IMG/VR virus record: IMGVR_UViG_3300036791_000665
Coordinates: 1-40,376 of that record
Source of the DNA: a virus
DNA length: 40,376 bases
Direction: 5' to 3' (one strand)
The notes beneath the pieces were generated by a model, which worked only from the letters and a program-made list of their open reading frames with translations, searched no databases and had not been told where the DNA came from. How positions within the stretch are numbered: position 1 is the stretch's first letter; each line of letters starts with the position of its first letter. The position numbers and the translations under genes were made by a program. Positions 1 to 5,903 of the stretch are shown here, in pieces.

Positions 1-51
1 TTCGAGCGTATCGAGGAAATATTTGGCGGCCCGATGCCGCCGAAGAAATGA
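1..51 (+). CDS. 3' end of small zinc-binding protein (partial copy)
   Basis: The frame reads the last 16 residues of the gene that is complete at 40082-40300, then TGA at 49-51. It is cut only because the circle was opened here. It should not be counted as a second gene. Confidence 0.9.
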   Translation, partial: FERIEEIFGGPMPPKK

Positions 52-127
52 AAGGAGATATTGTGCAGATTTCCATTTTTTACATAGCCCTGGTGCTGAT
101 TCTCATTGGTGTGGGCCTATGGGCAGC
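1..127. repeat. Terminal direct repeat (left copy), circular assembly overlap
   Basis: These 127 bases are identical to 40250-40376. The repeat begins inside one gene and ends inside the next, and both reading frames stay open across the junction. This is what a circular or circularly permuted genome gives when an assembler leaves a k-mer overlap. A true physical terminal repeat cannot be excluded from sequence alone. Confidence 0.95.
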
Positions 128-260
128 TAATACCTATCTGCCGATGGCGCAGCCGATCAAGACCATACTGAATATCGTGATTGTGCTGCTAACCGTGGTG
201 TGGTTGCTGAACATCTTCGGGCTGTTAAGCGCTACCGTTACCGTGCCCGCGCGGCGTTAG
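63..260 (+). CDS. Small two-helix membrane protein, Thivi_2564-like
   Basis: The protein is 65 aa with two hydrophobic helices, about residues 3-22 and 33-54, joined by a short polar loop. The order (aliphatic helix, NTYLPM, then a helix ending WLLNIFGL) matches the Thivi_2564 family of small inner-membrane proteins, common in phages and proteobacteria and of unproven function. An in-frame ATG at 48 exists. AAAGGAG at 51-57 sits 5 nt before GTG 63, so GTG is the better start. It is the last gene of the rightward late transcript, before the terminator at 343-375. By position and topology a role in lysis (holin or accessory) is possible, but this is inference only. Confidence 0.75.
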   Translation: MQISIFYIALVLILIGVGLWAANTYLPMAQPIKTILNIVIVLLTVVWLLNIFGLLSATVTVPARR

Positions 261-555
261 AATCGCGCCCGGCGCGCCCGCGGCTACCGAGCGGCGCTAA
301 CGCGATAAACTGAAAGCGTACAAGTACGGAAAAGGTAAAGAGGCGGTTTCGCGCGATGCGGGGCCGCTTTTTTTTGCGCCGCGAGAAGCGCGCGAGCGCG
401 GCGCGCTCGATCAGGTCATCGAAAGCCGCTTGCGCCGCGCGGCAATTCGCGCAGTGCTCTACCGCGAAGGCGAGCGCGCCCCAATCCGCGCCGCACATTA
501 CGCAGGCCGTTTTTACCAGGGGTCTATTGCCAGATTGAGCGCGCGCAAGGTCCAT
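238..555 (-). CDS. Hypothetical CxxC zinc-finger-like protein
   Basis: The N-terminal half has paired cysteines, CVMC at about 18-21 and CANC at about 34-37, and an Ala/Leu-rich helix after them, which fits a small treble-clef or ribbon zinc site. The C-terminal half, beyond about residue 60, is basic and reads back through the late terminator and 23 bases into the membrane-protein gene; it looks less like normal coding. The ATG at 555 is the only in-frame ATG that keeps the first CxxC, and it forces a 43-base overlap with the upstream gene. It is the last gene of a leftward five-gene operon. The start, and whether the whole C-terminus is made, are uncertain. Function unknown. Confidence 0.55.
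   Translation of the reverse strand: MDLARAQSGNRPLVKTACVMCGADWGALAFAVEHCANCRAAQAAFDDLIERAALARFSRRKKKRPRIARNRLFTFSVLVRFQFIALAPLGSRGRAGRDSNAARAR
343..375 (+). terminator. Intrinsic terminator of the late transcript
   Basis: Arms 343-352 (GCGGTTTCGC) and 358-367 (GCGGGGCCGC) pair over ten base pairs, three of them G-U, with loop GCGAT. Eight T residues follow at 368-375. It lies 80 bases after the last rightward gene. It also lies inside the leftward frame 238-555, where the T-run codes for lysines. Confidence 0.85.
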
Positions 556-794
556 TTGTCAACGTCACTTTTCGAGTCAATCAGATGCGCCAGCCGCCGC
601 AGCGTTTCCAGCTCCGCGCCGCCGGGTGCCCACACCGGAGCCTCTATCCATTGAATCAGATATTGCCGAAGGACGCGCACGTCGCGCCGGCTGACCGCGC
701 GGCTTTCGAGGTAGCGCATAACGGCGGGCGCAAGGATACCGGAAGTTTCATTGCGCCAGAAACCCGGCGCGAGGGGAGAGGAGGCGGGAAGCAC
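513..794 (-). CDS. Conserved small phage protein (YLxQWI..P.W type)
   Basis: 93 aa from a GTG start. The core runs LRQYLIQWIEAPVW, a glutamate-rich spacer, and a helix ending in LNLAIDPW. From memory, this QWI...P-W...IDP arrangement recurs in small hypothetical proteins of environmental tailed phages; no function is known to me. It is mostly helical and soluble, with no cysteines. It follows the membrane protein at 822-1253 after 27 bases in the same leftward operon. The GTG is chosen because no ATG precedes the conserved core, except one just before RYLESR that would cut the N-terminus. Confidence 0.7.
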   Translation of the reverse strand: MLPASSPLAPGFWRNETSGILAPAVMRYLESRAVSRRDVRVLRQYLIQWIEAPVWAPGGAELETLRRLAHLIDSKSDVDKWTLRALNLAIDPW

Positions 795-821
795 AAGGAA
801 ATAATAACCCTTGCGCGGCGC

Positions 822-1253
822 TTAGCGGTACGGGTTTTTAAGCGGAGGTGTTGCCGCAGCCGGTTGCGCGGCGCTCTGCGCATCAGGCCGCGCGACGCCG
901 CACCATGTCTGCTGGTTCGCTTTCCATAGCCTGTATTTTTCTGCGTCGCCTTCGAGCAGGTATGCGCCAGCCGCCGCGCCAGCCTCCGCGCACGCGTCGG
1001 ACGGCTGGTTGTTATCGACCGCGATAGTAAAGGCGCGGTCGTGAACAGGCATGGTCCATTTTTTGTAAAGCGCCGGTCCTTGTTTGATCAGGCTCACAGG
1101 GATCAGGCTTGCGGCGTAAAGAAGTGCATAGCCGACGGCAAATATCGCAAACCCCTGAAGCTGAGATTTCCACGTCTGCCATTCGAGCAGGGATTTCCAC
1201 CTCCACTCTTTGATGATGATTTTCCAGGCGCTCCAGAACGTGATTTCATTCAT
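822..1253 (-). CDS. Single-pass membrane protein of unknown function
   Basis: 143 aa. An aromatic and basic N-terminus with repeated tryptophans is followed by one clear transmembrane stretch at about residues 35-57 (GFAIFAVGYALLYAASLI...). A hydrophilic C-terminal domain with two cysteines follows, likely outside the membrane. The tail is Ala/Pro-rich. The start ATG at 1253 overlaps the stop of the upstream zinc-ribbon gene as ATGA, which argues for translational coupling and against the longer upstream reading frame. An inner-membrane role such as superinfection exclusion or lysis control is possible, but nothing identifies it. Confidence 0.7.
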   Translation of the reverse strand: MNEITFWSAWKIIIKEWRWKSLLEWQTWKSQLQGFAIFAVGYALLYAASLIPVSLIKQGPALYKKWTMPVHDRAFTIAVDNNQPSDACAEAGAAAGAYLLEGDAEKYRLWKANQQTWCGVARPDAQSAAQPAAATPPLKNPYR

Positions 1254-1405
1254 TGCGCGACCTTTCGCGTCTTCCGCGCGGGCGTGGGTGCCGCGAAGCG
1301 TGAGGGCGTATCCCATTTGGTCTGATGACAATTCGGGCACTGTTTTGGACGATGTTGCACGCGAGCCAGCCACACGTTACCGCATCTGAGGCATTTGCAT
1401 TCCAT
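1250..1405 (-). CDS. Zinc-ribbon microprotein
   Basis: This gene is only 51 aa. The protein has two CxxC knuckles, CLRC at residues 5-8 and CPNC at 23-26, separated by a tryptophan-containing beta hairpin, followed by a WDTP motif and a very basic tail (ARKTRKVAQ). That is a textbook short zinc ribbon of the kind that binds nucleic acid or acts as an adaptor. Its stop overlaps the next start (ATGA at 1253-1250), and its own start lies 4 bases after the stop of the coiled-coil gene. Gene identity is good; target unknown. Confidence 0.8.
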   Translation of the reverse strand: MECKCLRCGNVWLARVQHRPKQCPNCHQTKWDTPSRFAAPTPARKTRKVAQ

Positions 1406-1409
1406 CGGG

Positions 1410-1715
1410 TTAGTGCGCCTTTCCGTTAGAGTGTTCGCGCGTGATGGCGCGAATCAGGGCATCAAGGTTTTCTTCGAGGCGCTTCGTGCGCGCGTCGCAG
1501 GATTCGATGTAACGCGCGACGCTAGAGGCCAGATCCGCAATGGAAGCCTCGGTGCGCAGGTGCGCCGCTTCCAGCCGTTCCCGGCCAGCTTCGAAGCGTT
1601 CGTGCGATTTCTCTATTAAAACCGTAAGCGCGTTAATTGATACTTCCGTACGCATCTGCGCTTCGATCAGGCCGGAAAACATTGTCTTTACTTCAGGGTC
1701 CATAATAATCATCAT
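1410..1715 (-). CDS. Coiled-coil protein, first gene of leftward operon
   Basis: 101 aa, almost entirely charged helix with heptad-like spacing of Leu/Ile/Ala from residue 20 to 92 (for example LIEKSHERFEAGRERLEAAHLRTEASIADL). No domain is recognised. It starts with MMIIMDP, so the initiator could be residue 1, 2 or 5, and no strong Shine-Dalgarno is visible. It heads the leftward operon that continues with the zinc ribbon, membrane protein and two small genes. The divergent region 1716-1823 must hold its promoter. Confidence 0.7.
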   Translation of the reverse strand: MMIIMDPEVKTMFSGLIEAQMRTEVSINALTVLIEKSHERFEAGRERLEAAHLRTEASIADLASSVARYIESCDARTKRLEENLDALIRAITREHSNGKAH

Positions 1716-1823
1716 AACGCGATGTCAGCGCGTATCTGATTCATTTAAGTACTAGAACTCCATTCCTTGCAACTAATCATCATCATCAACTAAGATGGTC
1801 ATGTAAGGAGCAACCACACACAC
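1716..1823. promoter_or_regulatory. Divergent promoter region
   Basis: This AT-richer gap separates a leftward and a rightward operon. For the rightward operon, TTGCAA at 1767-1772 and TAAGAT at 1791-1796 (18-bp spacer) resemble -35/-10 boxes. AAGGAG at 1805-1810 is a ribosome site 13 bases before ATG 1824. TTGCAA is self-complementary and could also serve the leftward side, with TACTTA about 15 bases on. The leftward assignment is weak. Confidence 0.45.
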
Positions 1824-1955
1824 ATGACCTACCAGAAATTAGAACGCCTCGAACGCGCGGCCGCTTACGAGCGCGAGATTGACCGCGAGGAGCGCAAGCT
1901 CGCCGAAGAAGCTGCGGAGCGCGCATACTGCGAAGCCGCATGGGAGAACGCATAA
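1824..1955 (+). CDS. Charged helical microprotein, first early rightward gene
   Basis: 43 aa (MTYQKLERLERAAAYE...). It is one long Arg/Glu/Ala helix, hydrophilic throughout, with a single cysteine near the C-terminus. AAGGAG at 1805-1810 lies 13 bases before the ATG, a little far but the only candidate. The next gene starts 2 bases after its stop, so it is probably the operon leader gene. No family is recognised. Very short charged proteins at this position in phages are often host-takeover or regulatory peptides, but nothing here proves it. Confidence 0.6.
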   Translation: MTYQKLERLERAAAYEREIDREERKLAEEAAERAYCEAAWENA

Positions 1956-1957
1956 TC

Positions 1958-2164
1958 ATGGCCGACAAAACAATCGCCCAGGAACTGATGGACGCGGTAC
2001 GGCGCGCCGATGCGGCTTTCGCCGCGGCGCAGGCGCAGGCTGGCAGCGATTTTCAGCGCACATATGAATTCGCGCGCATCATTGGCACATTGCAGGGCGC
2101 AATGAAGATTGCCGTTATCCACGGCGGCTACGATCCGGCCGCCCTCACAGGAGGTACAAACTAA
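1958..2164 (+). CDS. Small conserved-looking hypothetical protein
   Basis: 68 aa, MADKTIAQELMDAVRR..., with a helical N-terminal half and a C-terminus GAMKIAVIHGGYDPAAL. The start at 1958 is preferred over 1940 because it does not overlap the previous gene, and GGGAGA lies about 11 bases upstream. The stop shares bases with the next ATG (TAATG). No domain is recognised. It lies between the leader peptide and the OB-like DNA-binding candidate, so it may serve in the same replication/recombination step. Confidence 0.65.
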   Translation: MADKTIAQELMDAVRRADAAFAAAQAQAGSDFQRTYEFARIIGTLQGAMKIAVIHGGYDPAALTGGTN

Positions 2165-2829
2165 TGGCGACCGCGATTAACACCCCACGCGCCCATGCCG
2201 GCGAGCTTAAGCTCGAAGCGGGCATCCCGCAGGTTTTCGCGCTGAAGTTTTTGGAACCCAAAGGTTTTGAAGGCTCTTTCGGTATGCGCGGCATGTATAC
2301 CGTTGCCGACGAGGGCTATGGTGAAAGGAAAATCTGGATGGATTGGGAAGCCGCCTCAAACCTCGCGATCGAGTTGCGCCGCCTGAAGATCCAGAAAGGC
2401 GAACCGATTCAGGTCATGAAGGTAAAGCATGAGCGCGGAGGCGGTACCGGTTATCTGGTTTCGCGCCCCACGCAGACCGCGCCAGCGCAGGACGTGCCCG
2501 AATGGGTCACGCGCACCGAAGCGCCGACGCCCACGGAGGCGATGCTCGCGCAGTCCGTCGCTATGGTGCGCCAGCACGGGCCGCAGGTGTTTCGCGCGAC
2601 GCCCGAAACGCGCGAAGTTCGGGCAATAATGCCCGATGCGGGCATTTCGCATGAGGCGCTCGCACCCGGCGCTGAAGGTATCGCGGCAGCGCTGAAAGCG
2701 GCGATCGATGCATCACTCGAAGCCACGGTATACGCGGCGCGCAAAGGGCTGGAACTCGCTTTCAGCGAAGAATCTATCCGGGCGCTTGCCGCGACGGTCT
2801 ACATACAAAACGCGAAAGGTGGCCGCTAA
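2164..2829 (+). CDS. Conserved phage protein, candidate ssDNA-binding (OB-like N-terminus)
   Basis: 221 aa. Residues 20-105 alternate beta-strand patterns (VFALKFLEP, MYTVADEG, KIWMDWEAA) and end in GEPIQVMKVKHERGGGTGYLV. This resembles phage proteins I would group as OB-fold, single-strand-binding-like. A Pro/Thr-rich linker follows. The C-terminal helix pair (about 170-221) contains ATVYAARKGLELAFSEESIRALAATVYIQ, a conserved end in this group. AGGAGG at 2149-2154 is the strongest ribosome site of the region, suggesting high expression. The DNA at 2599-2640, coding for the linker end, is nearly identical to the operator area at 13993-14034. The binding role is inferred, not shown. Confidence 0.6.
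   Translation: MATAINTPRAHAGELKLEAGIPQVFALKFLEPKGFEGSFGMRGMYTVADEGYGERKIWMDWEAASNLAIELRRLKIQKGEPIQVMKVKHERGGGTGYLVSRPTQTAPAQDVPEWVTRTEAPTPTEAMLAQSVAMVRQHGPQVFRATPETREVRAIMPDAGISHEALAPGAEGIAAALKAAIDASLEATVYAARKGLELAFSEESIRALAATVYIQNAKGGR
2599..2640 (+). repeat. 42-bp repeat copy A (inside gene 2164-2829)
   Basis: Read on the plus strand this stretch matches 13993-14034 read on the minus strand at 40 of 42 positions; the differences are AAG here against CAC there. It contains the inverted repeat GGGCAATAATGCCC. Copy B covers the start of the leftward regulator gene. Confidence 0.9.
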
Positions 2830-3035
2830 TGGCGGCCGCCTGCGTTATGCCAGCCTGCGCGCATCCCGGCTGCGAAGAATCGGCCATCGCCTTCTGCGAA
2901 CGCTGCAAGGGCGACACGCCGTTTTGCGCTGACCACGGCGTGGAAGCCTACGACCGCTACGACCGCGGCGGCCCGTATCGCGTATGGCCGGATGCGTGTT
3001 GGAAGTGCCGGCCGCAGGAAGGGGGCCGCGATTGA
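2829..3035 (+). CDS. Cysteine-rich zinc-binding microprotein
   Basis: 68 aa with eight cysteines and paired motifs: CMPAC-type spacing at the N-terminus, CERCKGDTPFC in the middle, CWKC near the C-terminus, and one histidine after the third pair. This suggests two zinc sites, B-box or ribbon-like. It starts with a TAATG overlap with the upstream gene and ends in a TTGA overlap with the next, so it is tightly coupled in the early operon. No named family is recognised. A nucleic-acid or protein adaptor role is the usual guess. Confidence 0.7.
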   Translation: MAAACVMPACAHPGCEESAIAFCERCKGDTPFCADHGVEAYDRYDRGGPYRVWPDACWKCRPQEGGRD

Positions 3036-3340
3036 GCGCGGTTTCTATCATGCTCGACGGCATGCCGTCCGACGAGCTGGACCAGACGCCGGCGGAAGTT
3101 TTCAACGACTTCGGACGCTTCGCCTGCGGCGAGTGCGCCGATAACCGCGACGCCGCCGAGCGCACCGCGCTGCAACTAGCCAAGGCGCACGCGCTTTTGA
3201 AGTTGATTTTGCGCACAGAACAGCGCCCGGCGAAGCGCGAGGGCGACGAGTCGGCGCACGAGCTGGCACTGATTGGTTTCGCGATGTGCCTGGCCGCGGT
3301 CAAGGCGCGGATCGAGGCGTATTTTCAGGCGGCGCGGTAA
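3032..3340 (+). CDS. Small helical hypothetical protein
   Basis: 102 aa if started at TTG 3032, which overlaps the upstream stop as TTGA and has GGAAGGGGG a few bases before it. ATG 3050 and 3062 are alternatives. The N-terminus is acidic with a CGEC pair (residues about 33-36). The C-terminal 60 residues are amphipathic helix ending IGFAMCLAAVKARIEAYFQAAR. The coupling pattern of the operon favours the TTG. No family recognised. Confidence 0.6.
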   Translation: MSAVSIMLDGMPSDELDQTPAEVFNDFGRFACGECADNRDAAERTALQLAKAHALLKLILRTEQRPAKREGDESAHELALIGFAMCLAAVKARIEAYFQAAR

Positions 3341-3359
3341 ACTGGGCGCGAATGGGACG

Positions 3360-3896
3360 ATGCTGAAAGAACAATATCGCCGCTATTGCGGGGATCACCT
3401 CCGCCGCCGGGCCGCCATACCCGCACGAATCTCGGAAGACGCGGCGGCGCAATTGTGCAAACCTTTCATGGATCGCGCTTCGGTAAAGAATCCCGATGCG
3501 TTTCTGGCCGAATATAGGGCACGCAAACGTGAATTGGACTTGCTGACGCGCGCCGGGGGGGTAGCCGATATTGAAGGAGTTCGAATCGTGCGGCCTTCAT
3601 TGACCACCACAAAGTTTGGCTGGGTGATCGATGTGATGTCCGATTGGAAGGTGCCCGCTGTCGTGATTCCCTGGAGTGGGGCGAACCATGGGGCCTGCAT
3701 GCGTGTGAGGAGCGCGCTCGAAGCCAATCCAACCACGCGCTGCTTTGACTGGAGCGTTAGGCTGCGGCCTTTTCTCGAAGATTGCGGGGACTCAATTTTC
3801 GTTGCACGCCTGCGCGTTGCCCGATGCCTCCCCCCAAGCGAGAGACGGGGCATTGAAAGCCGGGCTCGTTTCGTGACAAATATACCGGGCCGTTAG
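3360..3896 (+). CDS. Hypothetical protein, atypical composition
   Basis: 178 aa from ATG 3360. It begins MLKEQYRRYC and is mixed alpha/beta, with a central hydrophobic patch around VIDVMSDWKVPAVVIPW. Base use is less strict at codon third positions than in its neighbours, and there is a G7 run near 3555. No Shine-Dalgarno is obvious. A long reading frame also exists on the other strand; the plus frame is preferred because it continues the operon and ends just before the bidirectional terminator at 3958. Possibly a recent acquisition. Function unknown. Confidence 0.45.
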   Translation: MLKEQYRRYCGDHLRRRAAIPARISEDAAAQLCKPFMDRASVKNPDAFLAEYRARKRELDLLTRAGGVADIEGVRIVRPSLTTTKFGWVIDVMSDWKVPAVVIPWSGANHGACMRVRSALEANPTTRCFDWSVRLRPFLEDCGDSIFVARLRVARCLPPSERRGIESRARFVTNIPGR

Positions 3897-3957
3897 CGCG
3901 AGTCCGGGGCCGTGCGCGAACCGCGCTAAACTTGGTTCGTGTGCTGTGCGGTATGAA

Positions 3958-3986
3958 AGGGCGCTCGGGAAACCGGGCGCTCTTTT
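3958..3986. terminator. Bidirectional intrinsic terminator
   Basis: Arms 3958-3968 and 3973-3983 form an 11-bp stem with two G-U pairs and a GAAA tetraloop. TTTT follows on the plus strand and CTTTC on the minus strand. It lies between the convergent ends of the early operon (stop 3896) and the integrase operon (stop 3986), so it can stop both. Confidence 0.85.
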
Positions 3987-4237
3987 CATTGAATGAGCCC
4001 CGGAGATTCTGCGGCGGCTTGCTGCTTGTCCATTTCCACAGCTATTTCCCTGCCGCCTGTGATGTACGGCTCAAGCTCAATATCCGAATCGAAAATAATC
4101 TGGCCACCGTCCGCGATGGACGCAATCCGCGTGCATACTATCTGCGCAAAGCATTGTGCCGTTTCGTTCGTTGATTCCCTCAGTAAATCGACGAAATGCG
4201 CCAACTCGCTGATAGCCGCGCGCCGTGCTTTGGTCAT
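3986..4237 (-). CDS. Hypothetical protein downstream of integrase
   Basis: 83 aa, starting MTKARRAAISELAHFVDLLRES, with a helical N-terminal half. An acidic strand region (IIFDSDIELEPYI) and a glutamine/alanine-rich tail follow. It begins 9 bases after the integrase stop in the same leftward transcript, so it is probably co-expressed with it. No helix-turn-helix is visible, so there is no support for calling it an excisionase. Function unknown. Confidence 0.65.
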   Translation of the reverse strand: MTKARRAAISELAHFVDLLRESTNETAQCFAQIVCTRIASIADGGQIIFDSDIELEPYITGGREIAVEMDKQQAAAESPGLIQ

Positions 4238-4246
4238 TGCCCGATA

Positions 4247-4915
4247 TTATCTCCAATCGCGGTTGCGCGCGAACGTTTCCAGCCTGCGGTTTTTTGAGAA
4301 ATGCATATAGATGTTTGTGCTCGTTAGCGAGCGGTGCCCGAGCCAGTCCTGAATCGCGTCGGCGGCGTTTCCGCGCTCGGCGAGATGCGTTCCGCATGAG
4401 TGCTTAAGCGCGTGCATGTGTGCTTTCTCGGGGCGAATTCCAGCCGCGCGGCAATAGCGCTTCATTAGTTGATGGAGCCGTGAGCGGTGAATTCTGTGTT
4501 TGCCCTGGCGTGAAAGAAACAGCGGGCCGGGCGCGTCGCCGCGCTCGCGAAGCCAGAGGCGCAGCGCGTGTACTTCCGCCGGAATCAGGCTGTGCTCGCG
4601 CGAAATAGAGCCCTTGCCACGCCGCACGTAGAGCGTATCGCTGGTGCGTCGGTAGTCAATAAGATCAAGCAGTCCGATTTCATGCGCACGCAGGCCGCGA
4701 TGGTACGCGATCCGGAACATAGCGACGTCGCGTTTTGAAGTGATGACGCGGAAGAGAGCGCGGATTTCGTCGGGCTCCATATACATCGAATCGGTCAGCT
4801 CATAGGGTCTGGAAGTGCGCTTTTTCTGGCGTTTCTTCGTGTTTTTGAGTTCAACACTCTGAAAAGACTGTCGAACTGAACCCCTATTTACGGGCTTTTT
4901 GCCAGTGTTTTTCAA
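4247..4915 (-). CDS. int: Short tyrosine recombinase (phage integrase)
   Basis: 222 aa. The catalytic domain runs from about residue 45 to the end. Visible active-site residues are Arg76 (GLRAHE), Lys101 (RRGKGS), His168, His194 (WLGHRS) and nucleophile Tyr203 (NIYMHF). The usual HxLRH box reads HALKH, so the second arginine is lysine at 171. No core-binding SAM-like domain fits in the 45 preceding residues, which are Lys/Arg-rich; the size is like FimB/FimE rather than lambda Int. The start is a TTG at 4915; the first ATG would be residue 44, at the domain edge. A TTGACA at 4931-4926 on the minus strand may be its promoter. It should integrate and excise the phage. Confidence 0.9.
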   Translation of the reverse strand: MKNTGKKPVNRGSVRQSFQSVELKNTKKRQKKRTSRPYELTDSMYMEPDEIRALFRVITSKRDVAMFRIAYHRGLRAHEIGLLDLIDYRRTSDTLYVRRGKGSISREHSLIPAEVHALRLWLRERGDAPGPLFLSRQGKHRIHRSRLHQLMKRYCRAAGIRPEKAHMHALKHSCGTHLAERGNAADAIQDWLGHRSLTSTNIYMHFSKNRRLETFARNRDWR

Positions 4916-4954
4916 AAACGGCCTCTGTCAAGTAGATATCAACTGTTGAACTCA
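4846..4954. repeat. 11-bp inverted repeat flanking the integrase start
   Basis: TGAGTTCAACA at 4846-4856 recurs inverted at 4944-4954. The left arm lies within the start of the integrase gene and the right arm in the gap upstream. Integrase arm-binding sites or an autoregulatory operator would look like this. Confidence 0.5.
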
Positions 4955-5061
4955 CAGACACGCCGTTTTTGCGCCATTCGAGCGACTGGACGGCGATAGT
5001 TAGAACTACTTCGCATTTACAGCTATTCTACGCCTGAAACTACCTCGGCCTTCGGCGCGGT

Positions 5062-5070
5062 TTATCCACA
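5062..5070 (+). promoter_or_regulatory. Perfect DnaA box
   Basis: TTATCCACA matches the canonical strong DnaA-binding site exactly and lies outside any gene. Two near matches (TTATCCACG at 2115-2123 and 16600-16608) are inside genes. A single box does not make an origin. Confidence 0.5.
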
Positions 5071-5133
5071 TAACACTACACACCCGTGGGTCAAAAACCC
5101 CGGTTTTTCGCCTATTCGCGCTCGCCGCGCGGC

Positions 5134-5178
5134 AAAGTGCGCCAAACCCTATGCCCGCTTGGGTTTCGCGCACTTTTT
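5134..5178. terminator. Long hairpin with T-run; orphan terminator or attP core
   Basis: Arms 5134-5149 and 5161-5176 (AAAGTGCGC-C-AAACCC with GGGTTT-C-GCGCACTTT) pair at 15 of 16 positions around an 11-base loop. TTTTT covers 5174-5178. On the plus strand there is no gene upstream for it to terminate, since the integrase runs away from it. Either it is a host-derived terminator carried in attP or it insulates the next gene. Confidence 0.6.
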
Positions 5179-5259
5179 GCGCCTCGGCGCGGATTTCGCG
5201 CGCGAGGCAGAATCTCAAACGTATTGACTATCTCGCGAAGAGGCGCCCGCGCGCGGGTT

Positions 5260-5265
5260 TACACT
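5260..5265 (+). promoter_or_regulatory. Putative -10 box of a leaderless gene
   Basis: TACACT ends 6 bases before the GTG start at 5272, which would place the transcription start on the start codon. No ribosome site precedes the GTG. TTGACT at 5224-5229 is too far upstream (30 bp) to be a normal -35 partner. Confidence 0.45.
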
Positions 5266-5271
5266 CTTGTT

Positions 5272-5541
5272 GTGGAAGGTGTAACCCGAATTCAGGAGAC
5301 GCGGTGCCCGAGTTGCGACGCGCGTTTAAGCGCGGTTGGCGAGATCGAAGACGGGCGCGGGCCGCAGGCGGGTGACCCCGTCGCGTGCCTGCGCTGCGGC
5401 GCGGTCATGCTGTTTGAAGCGGGCGGCGTGCGCGGTTTCACCGATGCGGAAGCGGAAGAACTTTTAAGCGATCACGAGGCTATGAATGCGCTCGCGCGTC
5501 TTGTGCGCAACATTCAGCTATTCAGGGCGGTACAAAACTGA
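5272..5541 (+). CDS. Conserved phage zinc-ribbon protein
   Basis: 89 aa from GTG. The CPSC knuckle at about residues 13-16 is followed by a spacer with GDPVACLRC, the second knuckle at about 43-46, then GAVMLF and an acidic helix (TDAEAEELLSDHE). This layout (CPxCGA...PGDxxxCxxCG...F) is common among small phage proteins of unknown function and suggests one structural zinc. GTG 5272 is chosen because it is the first start giving both knuckles and because a -10 box lies 6 bases before it. It opens the long rightward run to 9873 and ends in a TGATG overlap with the next gene. Confidence 0.75.
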   Translation: MEGVTRIQETRCPSCDARLSAVGEIEDGRGPQAGDPVACLRCGAVMLFEAGGVRGFTDAEAEELLSDHEAMNALARLVRNIQLFRAVQN

Positions 5542-5903
5542 TGAGCACCGATCCGAAGTGGATACCGCGCGAACGGAAGCGCGACCCCGCAATAATTCAC
5601 ACGCACTCTATCGTTTCGCACCGCACGGCGCGCGGCATTGTCGTGATCGAGTGGGGCGATATGGGCGGGCAGTTTGACCCGGAAGACGCGCGCGTTTTTG
5701 CGCACACGCTCTTGCGCGAAGCGGACAACGCGGAAACAGACGCAACTCTCTACAGCTTCCTGAAAAACAAACTTCAGGCAGAACCGCATGTCATCGGCGG
5801 CGTTATGACAGACTTTCGCACCGAACGCGCGCGCCGCGAGCAGGCGGCAGGCCTGCGCCGCGCGGCCGACGGCGACGAGATACCGGAGGATGACCGGCGA
5901 TGA
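5541..5903 (+). CDS. Conserved hypothetical phage protein
   Basis: 120 aa. A strand-rich core (GIVVIEWGDMGGQF) is followed by a helical segment (DARVFAHTLLREADNAETDATLYSFL) and an Arg-rich C-terminus. The strand-then-DPEDAR-helix pattern resembles small conserved phage proteins that accompany the zinc ribbon before it. The start shares one base with the upstream stop, and the stop overlaps the next start (ATGA). No catalytic residues stand out. Soluble. Function unknown. Confidence 0.7.
   Translation: MSTDPKWIPRERKRDPAIIHTHSIVSHRTARGIVVIEWGDMGGQFDPEDARVFAHTLLREADNAETDATLYSFLKNKLQAEPHVIGGVMTDFRTERARREQAAGLRRAADGDEIPEDDRR

Larger units (their letters stand above)
4916..5271. other. Gene-free attachment/origin candidate region
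   Basis: No convincing gene lies in these 356 bases. The region holds the right arm of the 11-bp inverted repeat, a 10-bp direct repeat TTTTTGCGCC (4966-4975 and 5174-5183), a DnaA box, an A5/T5 palindrome (AAAAACCCCGGTTTTT, 5092-5107) and the long hairpin 5134-5176. Position next to the integrase makes it the best place for attP, and the DnaA box makes it a candidate origin. Both are inference. Confidence 0.5.

Noticed and set aside
1-127. Physical terminal repeat of the virion DNA
   Set aside because: 127 is a common assembler k-mer length and the repeat cuts two genes, so an assembly overlap is the simpler reading; the true ends are unknown.
3395-3853. Leftward 152-residue frame opposite gene 3360-3896
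   Set aside because: The plus frame continues the operon and ends before the terminator. The leftward frame has no upstream promoter room. Neither is strong, and the choice is moderate only.
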